NCBI RefSeq assembly: GCF_008329945.1
Contig: NZ_CP035807.1
Location: forward strand, 2,294,001 to 2,358,000
Origin: Thiospirochaeta perfilievii
Lineage (GTDB): Bacteria > Spirochaetota > Spirochaetia > DSM-2461
Length of the DNA stretch: 64,000 nucleotides
Direction of reading: 5' to 3'
Positions 38,148 through 46,860 of this stretch are shown piece after piece (within the stretch, counting starts at the first letter, position 1; every line of letters starts with the position of its first letter). Position numbers and translations under genes: made by a program. The notes beneath the pieces were generated by a model. The model made no database searches and was not told the origin of the DNA. It worked only from the letters and a program-made list of their open reading frames with translations.

Positions 38148-39695
38148 TTAACGCCTTAAATAGGATAACTCTTTAGGAAGTACAATATTATTTCCAAACT
38201 TATCTTCACCGTAACCATTCTCAGCTAAAATTTTAATATCCTCTAATACTCTAACATCCCCTTCAAAACAAACCTCTTGGTCTGACTTAATATCTAGGGT
38301 TCCTGTTGCTAGGTGATGGGTTATTGCTCTTTTAGCATATGCTGCGATCTTCTCCCCATGGATTGGAGGCAGATCTTCAAAGGAGAAGGATTTATTGTAT
38401 AGGGTAATATCATTATTCTCCATTAACTGAATATAAACAGCACTAATAGCCTCTCTTAGCTTTACAGAGTCAAGCTCAACACTGTTTTTTTCTTTAATAA
38501 GCTTCATATTGTTAACAACTCTAGTTATCATAAATCTCTTTTGAGCATTTATCACTTCATTTGCTCTAAAAAGTTCCAGAGGTATTGCTGCATTATAGGT
38601 TTTATCATCCATTATCATCTTTATCTCAGTACCATAGTGAATAACAATTTTGGCTATTAAAGTTGAAGGTCTTACATGGAAGCCTCTATAATTAGGGATA
38701 TTAACCTTAATTTTTCCTCTTTTTTCATAGTTTATCAATGTCTCTTTACACAGCCTTTGGGCTTTCTGAGTAAAAACAAGAGCATTCGCTATAAATGTGT
38801 CAATGATTAGAGTTACTAGATCAAGGTCAGATACAGGTTGAACTACCGATGTTAAAAGAGAAGGTTTAAAATATGCAGCGTGTCTCTCTATATAGTGGGA
38901 ACATTTAGTACCTATATCAAGTAGATGATAAATAACTGATATGTAATTTTTTAAGCTAGGTAAGGTTTTGTCTGCATTAAGTTTTTGTGACTCTGAAAGG
39001 TAGGTATCAAATAAGGATTGTAGGCTATGAAATTTATTTTCAAACTGCATTAGTTTAGCCTCATCAAATACATCTGGAATCATTCCTAAATAATCTGACT
39101 TCTTGGTTTTTACAATCTTTTTTAATTGTCCAAAATCCTCCGCAATATTTAAAAAACTCGTAGCTAATGATACAGCGGCATGTTCCGCAGATTTAATAGA
39201 TCTTTTTTTTCTATTTTTCTCAATAAATCCTAAGTCTGGATAGTCATTTTGAAAAGAACAATCAATAGGGCATACTTTTTGTACAACGCCAACTTTTTTA
39301 AATTGTGTAATACTGTTTTTACATGAGTTATACAGTGCTTTTTTTAAAACAGAATAAGCATCAACTATGCTCTCTTTAAACTCTATTTCATCCTTAAAAA
39401 TACGTTTTTTAGGTAGTTGCTCAATTAATCTTGTACACTTAAAACAGCTTCCAGAGAAGGATTTTATTACAGCTACTGATTCCCTAACAGGAAACCACTG
39501 TTTATTGTGCAGGCATCCATAATAATCTAGGAAATCTTCAAGATGTCCTGCTTCCACTTTTAGTCTAGCTAAAAATAATTGAGAGTAAGCTTTTTTTGGT
39601 CCTTTTACCAGGACATGACTAATCAATACAAAAAATACCCTAGACTGTTGTTCCACTGCTTCTAAGTACTTCTTATAGTCTATCTCTGAATCCAT
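38148..39695 (-). CDS. Large protein with embedded HPr-like phosphocarrier domain
   Basis: A 515-residue protein. Residues ~1-325 are mostly helical and not recognised by me; they contain several Cys (SGSCFKC at 81-87, CPIDC at 142-146). Residues ~328-400 resemble PTS phosphocarrier HPr: KVNIPNYRGFHVRPSTLIAK places His340 and Arg342-Pro343 like HPr His15-Arg17-Pro18. The HPr Ser46 region is replaced (NAAIPLELFRAN), so HPr-kinase regulation by Ser phosphorylation would be lost. The last ~115 residues are unassigned. No EI or EII gene is nearby. A regulatory role is an inference. It has no SD, with a near-consensus promoter ending 5 nt before the ATG. Confidence 0.8.
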   Translation of the reverse strand: MDSEIDYKKYLEAVEQQSRVFFVLISHVLVKGPKKAYSQLFLARLKVEAGHLEDFLDYYGCLHNKQWFPVRESVAVIKSFSGSCFKCTRLIEQLPKKRIFKDEIEFKESIVDAYSVLKKALYNSCKNSITQFKKVGVVQKVCPIDCSFQNDYPDLGFIEKNRKKRSIKSAEHAAVSLATSFLNIAEDFGQLKKIVKTKKSDYLGMIPDVFDEAKLMQFENKFHSLQSLFDTYLSESQKLNADKTLPSLKNYISVIYHLLDIGTKCSHYIERHAAYFKPSLLTSVVQPVSDLDLVTLIIDTFIANALVFTQKAQRLCKETLINYEKRGKIKVNIPNYRGFHVRPSTLIAKIVIHYGTEIKMIMDDKTYNAAIPLELFRANEVINAQKRFMITRVVNNMKLIKEKNSVELDSVKLREAISAVYIQLMENNDITLYNKSFSFEDLPPIHGEKIAAYAKRAITHHLATGTLDIKSDQEVCFEGDVRVLEDIKILAENGYGEDKFGNNIVLPKELSYLRR

Positions 39696-39700
39696 AATTT

Positions 39701-39729
39701 AATATAACCCTATGAAAAGGTTAGTTCAA
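39701..39729 (-). promoter_or_regulatory. Promoter of the HPr-like gene, directly abutting the ATG
   Basis: On the minus strand TTGAAC (39724-39729), a 17-bp spacer and TATATT (39701-39706), then 5 nt and the ATG at 39695. A leaderless transcript is predicted. Confidence 0.65.
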
Positions 39730-39821
39730 CCATTTTACAATCTAATTGTGCTTTTATTAATATAGGGCTGTATGATATTGTTAAAATTAACTATAGTTAT
39801 TAGAAATAAGAAGAGGTAAAT

Positions 39822-41129
39822 ATGAGTAAAATATGGGCAAAAGATTATGAGTTAGACTCATTAATTGAGGAGTATACTGTTGGTAACGACTATGTTCTTG
39901 ATTTAGATCTTATCGAGTTTGACTGTGTAGGTAGTATCGCACATGCTAAAATGTTATCAACTATTGGAATCTTAACAGAAAAAGAGTATTTGGATTTAGA
40001 GGTCGAGTTAAAAAATATTATTTCTGATGTTAAAAAGGGTTCTTTTAAAATAAATAGAAGTGATGAGGATTGTCATACTGCAATAGAGGCTAGACTAACT
40101 GATCGGCTTGGGGAAGTAGGGAAAAAGATTCACACAGGAAGAAGTCGTAATGATCAAGTCATTACAGCTACAAGGCTCTATACAAAGACACAGATAGAGA
40201 AGACTCTATCTAGTGGATTATCCCTTGTATCCGCCTTAGTGGATTTAGCTAAAGAGAATGAATTTATTCCTATGGTTGGGCGAACCCATATGCAAACAGC
40301 AATGCCATCATCTGTAGGGTTATGGATGGGTGCCTTTGCCGAGGAGATTATAGACTCCCTTAAACTTTTAGAGTCTGTATACAATATTATTGACCAAAAT
40401 CCCCTAGGGTCCGCTGCTAGTTATGGGGTTCCTCTCTCCTTAAATAGAGAGTTAACCGGGAAGCTGTTAGGTTTTAAGAAGGTTCAAAACAATGTTTTAT
40501 ATGTTAATAATTCCAGGGGGAAATTTGAGTCTATGGTTCTTGATGTCTTAGATCAAATCTCATTAACATTAAGTAAAATGGCCCAGGATTTAATACTCTT
40601 TTCACTTCCTGAATTTGACTACTTTTCCCTACCTAAAGAGCTTTGTAGTGGATCTAGCATTATGCCACAAAAGAAAAATCCAGATGGGTTTGAGTTGCTA
40701 AGAAGTAAGTCCGCAATAGTTTCATCCTGTGCATTTCAAGTTAAAAGTATTATTAGGTCTCTTCCTTCTGGATATAACCGTGATTTCCAGGATACAAAAG
40801 AACCATTTTTAAGAGGGTGTAAGACTTCTCTTTTATCTATTAGAGTAATGGAGCTGTCAATTAAAAATTTACAGGTAAACAGGGATAAGTGTTTAGCAGG
40901 TTTTACTCCAGAAATTTATGCAACAGATGCAGCCCTAGAGTTAGTTGCCAATGGATCATCTTTTAGAGATGCTTATGTAGAAGTTGGATTAAATGTTGAT
41001 AAACTTGGACAACGGGATGCTGTTGAATCAATAAAAAATAGAACCCATACAGGATCAACTGGAAATCTAGGTTTAGATAAAATAAAAGAAGATATATCTA
41101 ATTTAAAATCTAGAATTAGTAACCTTTAG
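39822..41129 (+). CDS. argH: Argininosuccinate lyase
   Basis: A 435-residue member of the fumarase/aspartase superfamily that splits argininosuccinate to arginine and fumarate, the last step of arginine synthesis. The superfamily signature GSSIMPQKKNPD is at about residues 276-287 with the catalytic Ser, and TGRSRNDQV and GRTHMQTAMPSS match the substrate loops. SD AAGAGG precedes the ATG. No argG or other arg gene is adjacent. It is slightly shorter than the common 455-470 residues but with all motifs. Confidence 0.95.
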   Translation: MSKIWAKDYELDSLIEEYTVGNDYVLDLDLIEFDCVGSIAHAKMLSTIGILTEKEYLDLEVELKNIISDVKKGSFKINRSDEDCHTAIEARLTDRLGEVGKKIHTGRSRNDQVITATRLYTKTQIEKTLSSGLSLVSALVDLAKENEFIPMVGRTHMQTAMPSSVGLWMGAFAEEIIDSLKLLESVYNIIDQNPLGSAASYGVPLSLNRELTGKLLGFKKVQNNVLYVNNSRGKFESMVLDVLDQISLTLSKMAQDLILFSLPEFDYFSLPKELCSGSSIMPQKKNPDGFELLRSKSAIVSSCAFQVKSIIRSLPSGYNRDFQDTKEPFLRGCKTSLLSIRVMELSIKNLQVNRDKCLAGFTPEIYATDAALELVANGSSFRDAYVEVGLNVDKLGQRDAVESIKNRTHTGSTGNLGLDKIKEDISNLKSRISNL

Positions 41130-41144
41130 GATTCTCCATATCTA

Positions 41145-41200
41145 TAAAAAAGGGGATGTTGTAAAAGTAATTAAACCTTAGGCAACAGCCCCTTTTTTTA
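41145..41200. terminator. Bidirectional intrinsic terminator between argH and the Na/Pi symporter
   Basis: AAAAAAGGGGATGTTG and CAACAGCCCCTTTTTT form a GC-rich stem with one mismatch, flanked by an A run on the left and a T run on the right, so it can serve both convergent genes. Confidence 0.8.
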
Positions 41201-41215
41201 TTTAGGGAGATTAGA

Positions 41216-42895
41216 CTATTTCATATTTTCCATCTCTTGCATAATGTTCATACAAAAGTCTCCAATATGCTCAATCTGTCTAAGTAGGTCGATATAAAGC
41301 AACTCTGCTTTTACATCACTACCTCCCTGTATTTGTCGTCTAGCTGCCTTCTTAAGAGTAGACCTATAGCTGTTTATCTTCTCTTCTGTTGATTGTGCAT
41401 CAGCAATTTTGTAGTTCTCATCTTTTACAGATAGGTTGTGTACTACATCATTTAAAAATCCTGCAACCAACTCTTCATAAGGTTTTAGGTCTTCGATTGC
41501 TGTTTCATGGAACTTTAGGTTTTGCTCATGTTGTTTATTTAAAATTATCATTAACTTGTAACAACTATCTCCAATACTCTCTAACTCGTTTACAATTCTC
41601 ATTAAAGAAGCGGCGTTTGTAAAACCGTCATCATTTAAGTTGTCCTTTGTACAAGCTAATAAGAATTGAGATAACTCCTCTTGCATCTGATCAGTATAAT
41701 CTTCTTGTTTCTTCATAATATTTAAAGCATTTTCAAAATCTGAAAGATCACCGCAGATACTCTCTCTGTAGCTTGAGTACATCTTTTGAACAATATCTGA
41801 CATCATTCTTACTTCGTTTTTAGCCTTTAATAAGTAGATCTCAGGCATGTCCTGAAAACCTGTATTCATATATTCTAGAGTATATGGTTGATCTTTATAT
41901 TCAACTTCACTCTCTCTTACAATTCTTGTTACCAGTTTGGCAAATTGTGGGATAAACCATACAAATATCAAAGTTGCTGTTACATTAAAAATTGTATGGA
42001 ACATTGCTAGTGTAAATCTTGGATCATCACCTGGTATTATGTAATTTACTAGTTTTAGGAAAGGATAAAAGAATATTAGTGCTAAAATAGTTCCAAAAAC
42101 ATTAAATAATATATGTACCATAGCCGCTCGTTTTGCAGCGGTATTTGCAGCTATCGATGCTAAAAATGCGTCTATAGTTGTTCCTATATTACTACCTAAA
42201 GCCATCGCTGCAGCTACTTCAAAAGGAAGTCCAATCCCTGCTCCATCTGTACCTACAAGTATTAAAATAACCCCCATAGTTGCACTAGAAGAGTGAATTA
42301 TAATAGTAGCAATTGCTCCAACTGCAACAAAAAGTAAAATTGATAAGTAACCTAAATCAGTTAGTTGTTCCAGGCTGGCCATAAAAGCAGCAGCTTCACT
42401 CTTTCCTGGTAAAAGGTCTTTTAAAAGACTTAACCCAAGAAATAAGAGACCAAACCCAACAAAAAACTCACCCCAGTTTTTCTTGCTACCCTTCTTGGAA
42501 AACATCATCATAGGCATACCAATACCTATACATGGAATTGCTATGTGGGACATGCTGACCTTACCTATAACAGCTATTATCCAGCTTGTAACAGTTGTTC
42601 CTATGTTTGCTCCCATAATAACACCAATTGCTTGCGTTAGGTTTAATAGGCTAGCATTTACAAAACTGACTACCATAACAGTTGATGCTGATGATGATTG
42701 AACTATTGCAGTTACAAAAACACCGGTTAATACAGCCATAAATCTATTTGATGTCATCATATTTAATACACTTTGTAGTTTGTCACCAGCAGCCTTTTGT
42801 ATTCCGTCACTCATGATTTTCATTCCGTAAAGGAAGATCCCTAGGCAACCTACGATCTCCAATATTAATATAATTGAAGTAAATATTGTACTCAT
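41216..42895 (-). CDS. Na+/phosphate symporter family protein with C-terminal PhoU-like domain
   Basis: A 559-residue NptA/PNaS-family transporter. The duplicated QSSSA motif is visible (IVQSSSASTVMVVSFVNA near residue 65 and IHSSSATMGVILILVG near residue 200), each within an inverted bundle of helices; about eight or nine hydrophobic segments lie in residues 1-330. The last ~210 residues are a helical PhoU-like regulatory domain. It would import phosphate with sodium at the inner membrane. SD GAGGAGTT is present on the minus strand before the ATG. Confidence 0.92.
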   Translation of the reverse strand: MSTIFTSIILILEIVGCLGIFLYGMKIMSDGIQKAAGDKLQSVLNMMTSNRFMAVLTGVFVTAIVQSSSASTVMVVSFVNASLLNLTQAIGVIMGANIGTTVTSWIIAVIGKVSMSHIAIPCIGIGMPMMMFSKKGSKKNWGEFFVGFGLLFLGLSLLKDLLPGKSEAAAFMASLEQLTDLGYLSILLFVAVGAIATIIIHSSSATMGVILILVGTDGAGIGLPFEVAAAMALGSNIGTTIDAFLASIAANTAAKRAAMVHILFNVFGTILALIFFYPFLKLVNYIIPGDDPRFTLAMFHTIFNVTATLIFVWFIPQFAKLVTRIVRESEVEYKDQPYTLEYMNTGFQDMPEIYLLKAKNEVRMMSDIVQKMYSSYRESICGDLSDFENALNIMKKQEDYTDQMQEELSQFLLACTKDNLNDDGFTNAASLMRIVNELESIGDSCYKLMIILNKQHEQNLKFHETAIEDLKPYEELVAGFLNDVVHNLSVKDENYKIADAQSTEEKINSYRSTLKKAARRQIQGGSDVKAELLYIDLLRQIEHIGDFCMNIMQEMENMK

Positions 42896-43090
42896 TAAAG
42901 AAAACTCCTCTGTTAGCGTTTTATTAGAATAATGGTAATATTCTGTTAAAAATGCAATAAAAAAGAGCTTTATTTAACACAATTCTAACATTTAAAAATT
43001 GTATCTTTTTTACATCCTAGAATTATTGACCCCTAATAACCTACTATGTTAATGTTTAATAACTTTAATATTGAGAAAAAAGGGGCCTTA
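42896..43090. promoter_or_regulatory. Divergent regulatory region, symporter / prs
   Basis: This AT-rich spacer has TTGACC (43026-43031), 17 bp and TTAATG (43049-43054) as a possible prs promoter. If used, translation cannot begin at the ATG at 43046, supporting the start at 43091. No gene is seen here. Confidence 0.4.
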
Positions 43091-44338
43091 ATGAGTTTCT
43101 CACAACCTACTAAGCTCGGCATTGTTGCGTGTCCGGGTGGAGAACAATTCGCCGATGAGATTATAACAAATCTAAAGTCTATTTATTATAGAAGATTTGA
43201 AAAGAAGACTAGAAATATATCTAAGGTATATGGTGTATCGGAGGAAGAGGCTGTAAAGCATCTTAATTATGATAAGGATTTAAGTTCAAGGCAGGTTAAA
43301 ATATACGGAAACCCTGATAAATACAGAGTTCCATCTTTTAAAGTTCCTGGTACTTTTACAAAATTTGCTAATGGAGAGCTAAAAGCTGAAATCAATCACT
43401 CTATAAAGGGTATGGATATCTATATAGTTCAAGATGTTGAGAATGCTGAACCAATCCAGTTTAGTACTGGAAAACCTGTTCGTTGTTCTATAAATGACCA
43501 CATCTTTAATCTATTAGTTACTATTGATGCTGTAAAACAGTCTGGAGCTAGAAGTATAACAGTCGTTGCTCCTGTCTACCCCTACTCGAGGCAGCATAAA
43601 AAAAAGGGAAGAGAAGGGTTAACTGCATCCTCTTTAGGTAGAATGTTAGAAGGGGCTGGTGTAGGTAGGATAATTACCCTCGATATTCATTCTAAAGAGA
43701 TTGAACACACCTTTAAAAAGTTAAGTCTTGTAAACTTACACGCTTCATATCAGGTTTTAAGGAAACTAAGCAATATTATGGACCTTCATAATGAAGATAT
43801 GGTTGTTGTATCTCCAGATACAGGAGCTATAGACCGGAATAAGTATTTTGCTAGCTCATTACAAAAACCCTTAGCTTTGTTATATAAAGAGAGGGACTAC
43901 TCAAAGGTAACTGAGAGTGCATCTGACTCCAATATAACAAGTGCAAGACTTTTAGGTAGTGTCGATGGAAGAAACGTATTTATGGCCGATGACATGTTAG
44001 GTACAGGTGGTACAATGATTAAGGCAATGGAGCTTCTTAAGCAAAATGGGGCAAAAAAGATCGTTTGTGCTGTATCCCTACCTCTTTTTACAGGTAAGGC
44101 TATTGAGTACTTTGATAAGGCCTATGAAGAGGGGAAATTTTATAGAATTATAGGAACTAATGGTGTTACAAAGAGTAAGGAACTTCTAGCAAAAGAGTGG
44201 TATGTTTGTGCTAATGTTTCGAATCTTTTTGCAAGAAGTATTTCAAGAATTCATCACGATAGGTCTTTAAGTCCTATTTTAGATAATAGTAAGATGATTC
44301 AACGTATGCTGAATCAGAGTAAGAAAAAAGATAAATAA
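43091..44338 (+). CDS. prs: Ribose-phosphate pyrophosphokinase (PRPP synthase), long form
   Basis: About 415 residues; makes PRPP from ribose-5-phosphate and ATP for nucleotide, His, Trp and NAD synthesis. Motifs: the flexible-loop VYPYSRQHKKKGREG, DIHS with metal His, VVSPDTGAIDR, and the PRPP loop VFMADDMLGTGGTM. It exceeds the usual ~315 residues because of an insertion of about 60-70 residues near the N-terminus (around YYRRFEKKTRN to KVPGTF) and a longer C-terminus. I chose the ATG at 43091 (MSFSQPTK) because an AAAGGGG SD precedes it; the ATG at 43046 has none. Confidence 0.9.
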   Translation: MSFSQPTKLGIVACPGGEQFADEIITNLKSIYYRRFEKKTRNISKVYGVSEEEAVKHLNYDKDLSSRQVKIYGNPDKYRVPSFKVPGTFTKFANGELKAEINHSIKGMDIYIVQDVENAEPIQFSTGKPVRCSINDHIFNLLVTIDAVKQSGARSITVVAPVYPYSRQHKKKGREGLTASSLGRMLEGAGVGRIITLDIHSKEIEHTFKKLSLVNLHASYQVLRKLSNIMDLHNEDMVVVSPDTGAIDRNKYFASSLQKPLALLYKERDYSKVTESASDSNITSARLLGSVDGRNVFMADDMLGTGGTMIKAMELLKQNGAKKIVCAVSLPLFTGKAIEYFDKAYEEGKFYRIIGTNGVTKSKELLAKEWYVCANVSNLFARSISRIHHDRSLSPILDNSKMIQRMLNQSKKKDK

Positions 44339-44362
44339 TATTAAAATAATAAACAGTTTGTA

Positions 44363-44391
44363 TTGACAATATTTTAGATGGTTGGTATATT
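44363..44391 (+). promoter_or_regulatory. Consensus promoter for tRNA-Thr
   Basis: TTGACA (44363-44368), 17 bp, TATATT (44386-44391); the predicted start near 44398 is just before the tRNA. Confidence 0.8.
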
Positions 44392-44403
44392 TCTCGAGCG
44401 TTA

Positions 44404-44476
44404 GCCTTTGTAGCTCAGTTGGTAGAGTACGTCCATGGTAAGGATGGGGTCACCGGTTCAAGTCCGGTCAAGGGCT
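44404..44476 (+). tRNA. tRNA-Thr (GGT anticodon)
   Basis: A 73-nt cloverleaf: acceptor GCCTTTG/CAAGGGC with one G-T pair, D arm GCTC/GAGT-type, anticodon stem CGTCC/GGATG with loop ATGGTAA giving anticodon GGT (Thr, ACC/ACU codons), and T arm ACCGG/CCGGT with TTCAAGT. CCA is not encoded. Confidence 0.93.
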
Positions 44477-44504
44477 CTTGTGGATGATAGGCTCTAAAAT
44501 AACG

Positions 44505-44533
44505 TTGACATATTTGTTTATTACGCATAATGT
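44505..44533 (+). promoter_or_regulatory. Consensus promoter for rpmG-tRNA-Trp-secE
   Basis: TTGACA (44505-44510), 17 bp, TAATGT (44528-44533). It lies between tRNA-Thr and rpmG; SD AGGAG follows at 44544-44548. Confidence 0.75.
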
Positions 44534-44557
44534 ATATAAAATCAGGAGAGTTGGTTA

Positions 44558-44734
44558 ATGGCTAAAGGAAAAAAAGGCGCTGTTGAGTTAATTGCACTAC
44601 AGTGTACTGAGTGTAAAAGAAAAAACTATACAACACAGAAGAATAGAAGAAATGTACAAAGTAAGTTAGAACTTAAAAAGTATTGTAAATGGTGTAAGTC
44701 TCACATCCTTCATAAAGAGACTAAGATTAAATAG
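44558..44734 (+). CDS. rpmG: 50S ribosomal protein L33
   Basis: 58 codons from ATG (SD AGGAG 9 nt upstream) to TAG. The sequence begins [16 protein letters not shown] and carries two Cys pairs (CTEC and CKWC), so it is the zinc-binding form. The order L33, tRNA-Trp, SecE, NusG is widely conserved. Confidence 0.93.
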   Translation: MAKGKKGAVELIALQCTECKRKNYTTQKNRRNVQSKLELKKYCKWCKSHILHKETKIK

Positions 44735-44744
44735 ATTGTAATAC

Positions 44745-44818
44745 AGGCCAATAGCTCCAATTGGCAGAGCGTCGGTCTCCAAAACCGAATGTTGTAGGTT
44801 CGAATCCTACTTGGCCTG
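44745..44818 (+). tRNA. tRNA-Trp (CCA anticodon)
   Basis: A 74-nt cloverleaf: acceptor AGGCCAA/TTGGCCT with discriminator G, anticodon stem TCGGT/ACCGA around loop CTCCAAA (anticodon CCA), T arm GTAGG/CCTAC with TTCGAAT. It lies between rpmG and secE as in many bacteria. Confidence 0.95.
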
Positions 44819-44848
44819 TTTTTTTTATATGGAATCGGGAGAAACGAA

Positions 44849-45028
44849 ATGGGTAAAATAAAAGCATTTTTAAGTGAAACTGTAGTTGAAATGAAAAAGG
44901 TTGTTTGGCCAAGTTGGCCCTCTGCTTTATCTTCTATGAAGGTTGTTCTTGTATCTACAGTGTTGTTTGCAATGCTGTTTGGGTTAGTTGATTGGTTACT
45001 TTTAAGTGGCTTATATTCAATATTTTAA
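44849..45028 (+). CDS. secE: Preprotein translocase subunit SecE
   Basis: 59 residues. The amphipathic cytoplasmic helix carries the conserved EMKKVVWPSW motif, followed by a single membrane helix (about residues 33-55). This is the short one-TM form. SecE clamps SecY in the protein-conducting channel. SD GGGAGAAACGAA precedes the ATG. Confidence 0.93.
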   Translation: MGKIKAFLSETVVEMKKVVWPSWPSALSSMKVVLVSTVLFAMLFGLVDWLLLSGLYSIF

Positions 45029-45066
45029 TTCGATTTATTTGACTTATATTTTGTTACGTAACTAAT

Positions 45067-45091
45067 CTCAGGCTAAAGCCTGGGATTTTTT
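45067..45091 (+). terminator. Intrinsic terminator between secE and nusG
   Basis: CTCAGGC-TAAA-GCCTGGG forms a 7-bp stem with one G-T pair, followed by ATTTTTTTG. It would end or attenuate the rpmG-secE transcript before nusG. Confidence 0.75.
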
Positions 45092-45114
45092 GTATGTAAG
45101 AAGAAGGTAGATTT

Positions 45115-45669
45115 ATGGCTAAAGGTTGGTATATTCTTCATGTTTTTTCTGGGCATGAAAATAAAGTAGAGAAATACATTCAGATGTATTTAGATGAAGG
45201 TGTATATGGGGATGTAATATCCGATGTGAAGGTTCCTTCTGAAGAAGTGTCTGAGAAAGTTAATGGTAAAACTCGGGTTGTAAAAAAGAAGATTTTACCT
45301 GGTTATGTAATGCTTGAGATGGATCTACCGGAAAGAGGTTGGAAAAAGACTTGTGTTGCCATAAGAAGAATTCAAAGTGTTCTTGGTTTTTTAGGAACAA
45401 TGGGTGATTCTAAACCACAACCTATAAGCTCAGAAGAGGCTAAGGCTATTTTACAGAAGGCTGGAGCAATAAAGGCTGATAAGGGGTTACTTATTGGGCA
45501 GGATTATGTTGCTGGAGAGAAAGTTCGAGTAACAGAGGGTCCATTTGAGTCTTTCTCTGGTGTTATCGAGAAGGTTATGCCTGAAAAGGGTAAGCTGCAA
45601 GTAGTTGTTGGTATTTTTGGAAGATCAACACCTGTGGAAGTAGAGTATCAGCAGGTAGAAAGAGTATAA
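45115..45669 (+). CDS. nusG: Transcription termination/antitermination factor NusG
   Basis: 184 residues. N-terminal NGN domain (GWYILHVFSGHENKV), the conserved LPGYVMLEM strand and a C-terminal KOW domain (EKVRVTEGPFESFSGVIE). It binds RNA polymerase, couples it to the ribosome and modulates pausing and Rho action. SD AAGAAGG precedes the ATG. It begins 24 bp after the terminator, so its promoter is either read-through or not obvious to me. Confidence 0.96.
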   Translation: MAKGWYILHVFSGHENKVEKYIQMYLDEGVYGDVISDVKVPSEEVSEKVNGKTRVVKKKILPGYVMLEMDLPERGWKKTCVAIRRIQSVLGFLGTMGDSKPQPISSEEAKAILQKAGAIKADKGLLIGQDYVAGEKVRVTEGPFESFSGVIEKVMPEKGKLQVVVGIFGRSTPVEVEYQQVERV

Positions 45670-45729
45670 TTGTTTAATATTATGGGAGCTTGGCTTTTGC
45701 TTAAGCGTTAATACCATAAAGGAGATATA

Positions 45730-46161
45730 ATGGCAAAAAAAAAGGTTACAGCAGTTATTAAATTGCAAGTTCCTGCAGGAAGTGCAACTCCTGCACCACC
45801 GGTTGGACCAGCTTTAGGTCCTCATGGTGTTAGTGCACCACAATTTGTTCAGCAGTTTAATGACAGAACAAGTAAGCACGAAAAAGGTATTTTAATACCG
45901 GTAGTTATTGAGGTTTACAGTGATCGAAGTTTTACTTTTATTACAAAAACACCTCCAGCAGCAGTATTATTAAAAAAAGCTGCTAATTTAAAGAGTGGTT
46001 CAGCTGAGCCTCATAAGGTTAAAGTTGCGACTATAACTAAAAAGCAAGTTCAAGAAATTGCAGAGCTTAAAATGCCAGATTTAAACGCTAATTCAATTCC
46101 AGCTGCAATAAGTATTATTTCAGGTACTGCCCGGTCAATGGGTATAGTAGTGGAGGGTTAA
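45730..46161 (+). CDS. rplK: 50S ribosomal protein L11
   Basis: 143 residues with the Pro-rich N-terminal loop ([12 protein letters not shown]) that forms the GTPase-associated centre with 23S rRNA helices 43/44, and the C-terminal rRNA-binding domain ([17 protein letters not shown]). SD AAAGGAGAT. First gene of rplKAJL. Confidence 0.97.
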   Translation: MAKKKVTAVIKLQVPAGSATPAPPVGPALGPHGVSAPQFVQQFNDRTSKHEKGILIPVVIEVYSDRSFTFITKTPPAAVLLKKAANLKSGSAEPHKVKVATITKKQVQEIAELKMPDLNANSIPAAISIISGTARSMGIVVEG

Positions 46162-46165
46162 GCTG

Positions 46166-46837
46166 ATGAAAAGAGGAAAGAATTTTAAACAAGCTGCTGC
46201 AAAAGTAGATTCCGCGGTTTTATATCCAACTTTAGATGCTTTAAATTTAGTAAAAGAGATCTCTTATGCTAAGTTTGATGAAACTGTTGAGGTTGCTGTA
46301 AAGTTAAACCTTAAAAAGAGTCATACAGTTAGAGATACTGTAGTTCTTCCTAATCAGTTTGCTGGTGAGAAGAAAATCTTAGTTTTTGCTAAAGGTGAAA
46401 AAGCTGAAGAAGCTAAAGCTGCTGGTGCAACTTATGTTGGTGCAGAAGAGTTAGTTGATAAAGTAAAAGACGGTTGGTTAGATTTTGATGTTTGTGTTGC
46501 AACACCTGATATGATGAGAGAAGTTGGAAAGCTAGGTCCAGTTTTAGGTCGAAGAGGTTTAATGCCTAACCCTAAAACAAGAACAGTTACAATGGATGTT
46601 AAAGGTGCGGTTGCTGAACTTCAGCAGGGTCGAACAGAGTTTAGAGCTGATAAGACAGGTGTTGTTTCAATTGCTATTGGTAAGGTTTCAATGGATGCTG
46701 AAAAGATTCAAGAAAACTTAAACGCTTTTACAGCAGAGCTTAAGAGAAAAAGACCAGTTGATTTAAAAGGTGACTTTGTTAAATCTTTATCTCTTGCTTC
46801 TACAATGGGGCCTGGTGTTAAGGTCGATTTTAAATAG
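46166..46837 (+). CDS. rplA: 50S ribosomal protein L1
   Basis: 223 residues forming the L1 stalk; the signature [15 protein letters not shown] is intact. It starts 4 bp after rplK. In other bacteria L1 represses translation of its own operon; I did not identify the target site here. Confidence 0.97.
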   Translation: MKRGKNFKQAAAKVDSAVLYPTLDALNLVKEISYAKFDETVEVAVKLNLKKSHTVRDTVVLPNQFAGEKKILVFAKGEKAEEAKAAGATYVGAEELVDKVKDGWLDFDVCVATPDMMREVGKLGPVLGRRGLMPNPKTRTVTMDVKGAVAELQQGRTEFRADKTGVVSIAIGKVSMDAEKIQENLNAFTAELKRKRPVDLKGDFVKSLSLASTMGPGVKVDFK

Positions 46838-46860
46838 TCGGTTACTGAAGGAGATATTCG

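Noticed and set aside
43046-43090. Upstream ATG start for PRPP synthase
   Set aside because: It has no SD, overlaps a probable promoter, and its 15 extra residues are not family-like; the ATG at 43091 has an AAAGGGG SD.
44727-44912. Minus-strand frame of 61 codons across tRNA-Trp and secE
   Set aside because: Its GFEPTTFGFGDRRS stretch is the antisense translation of a tRNA, a well-known spurious protein.
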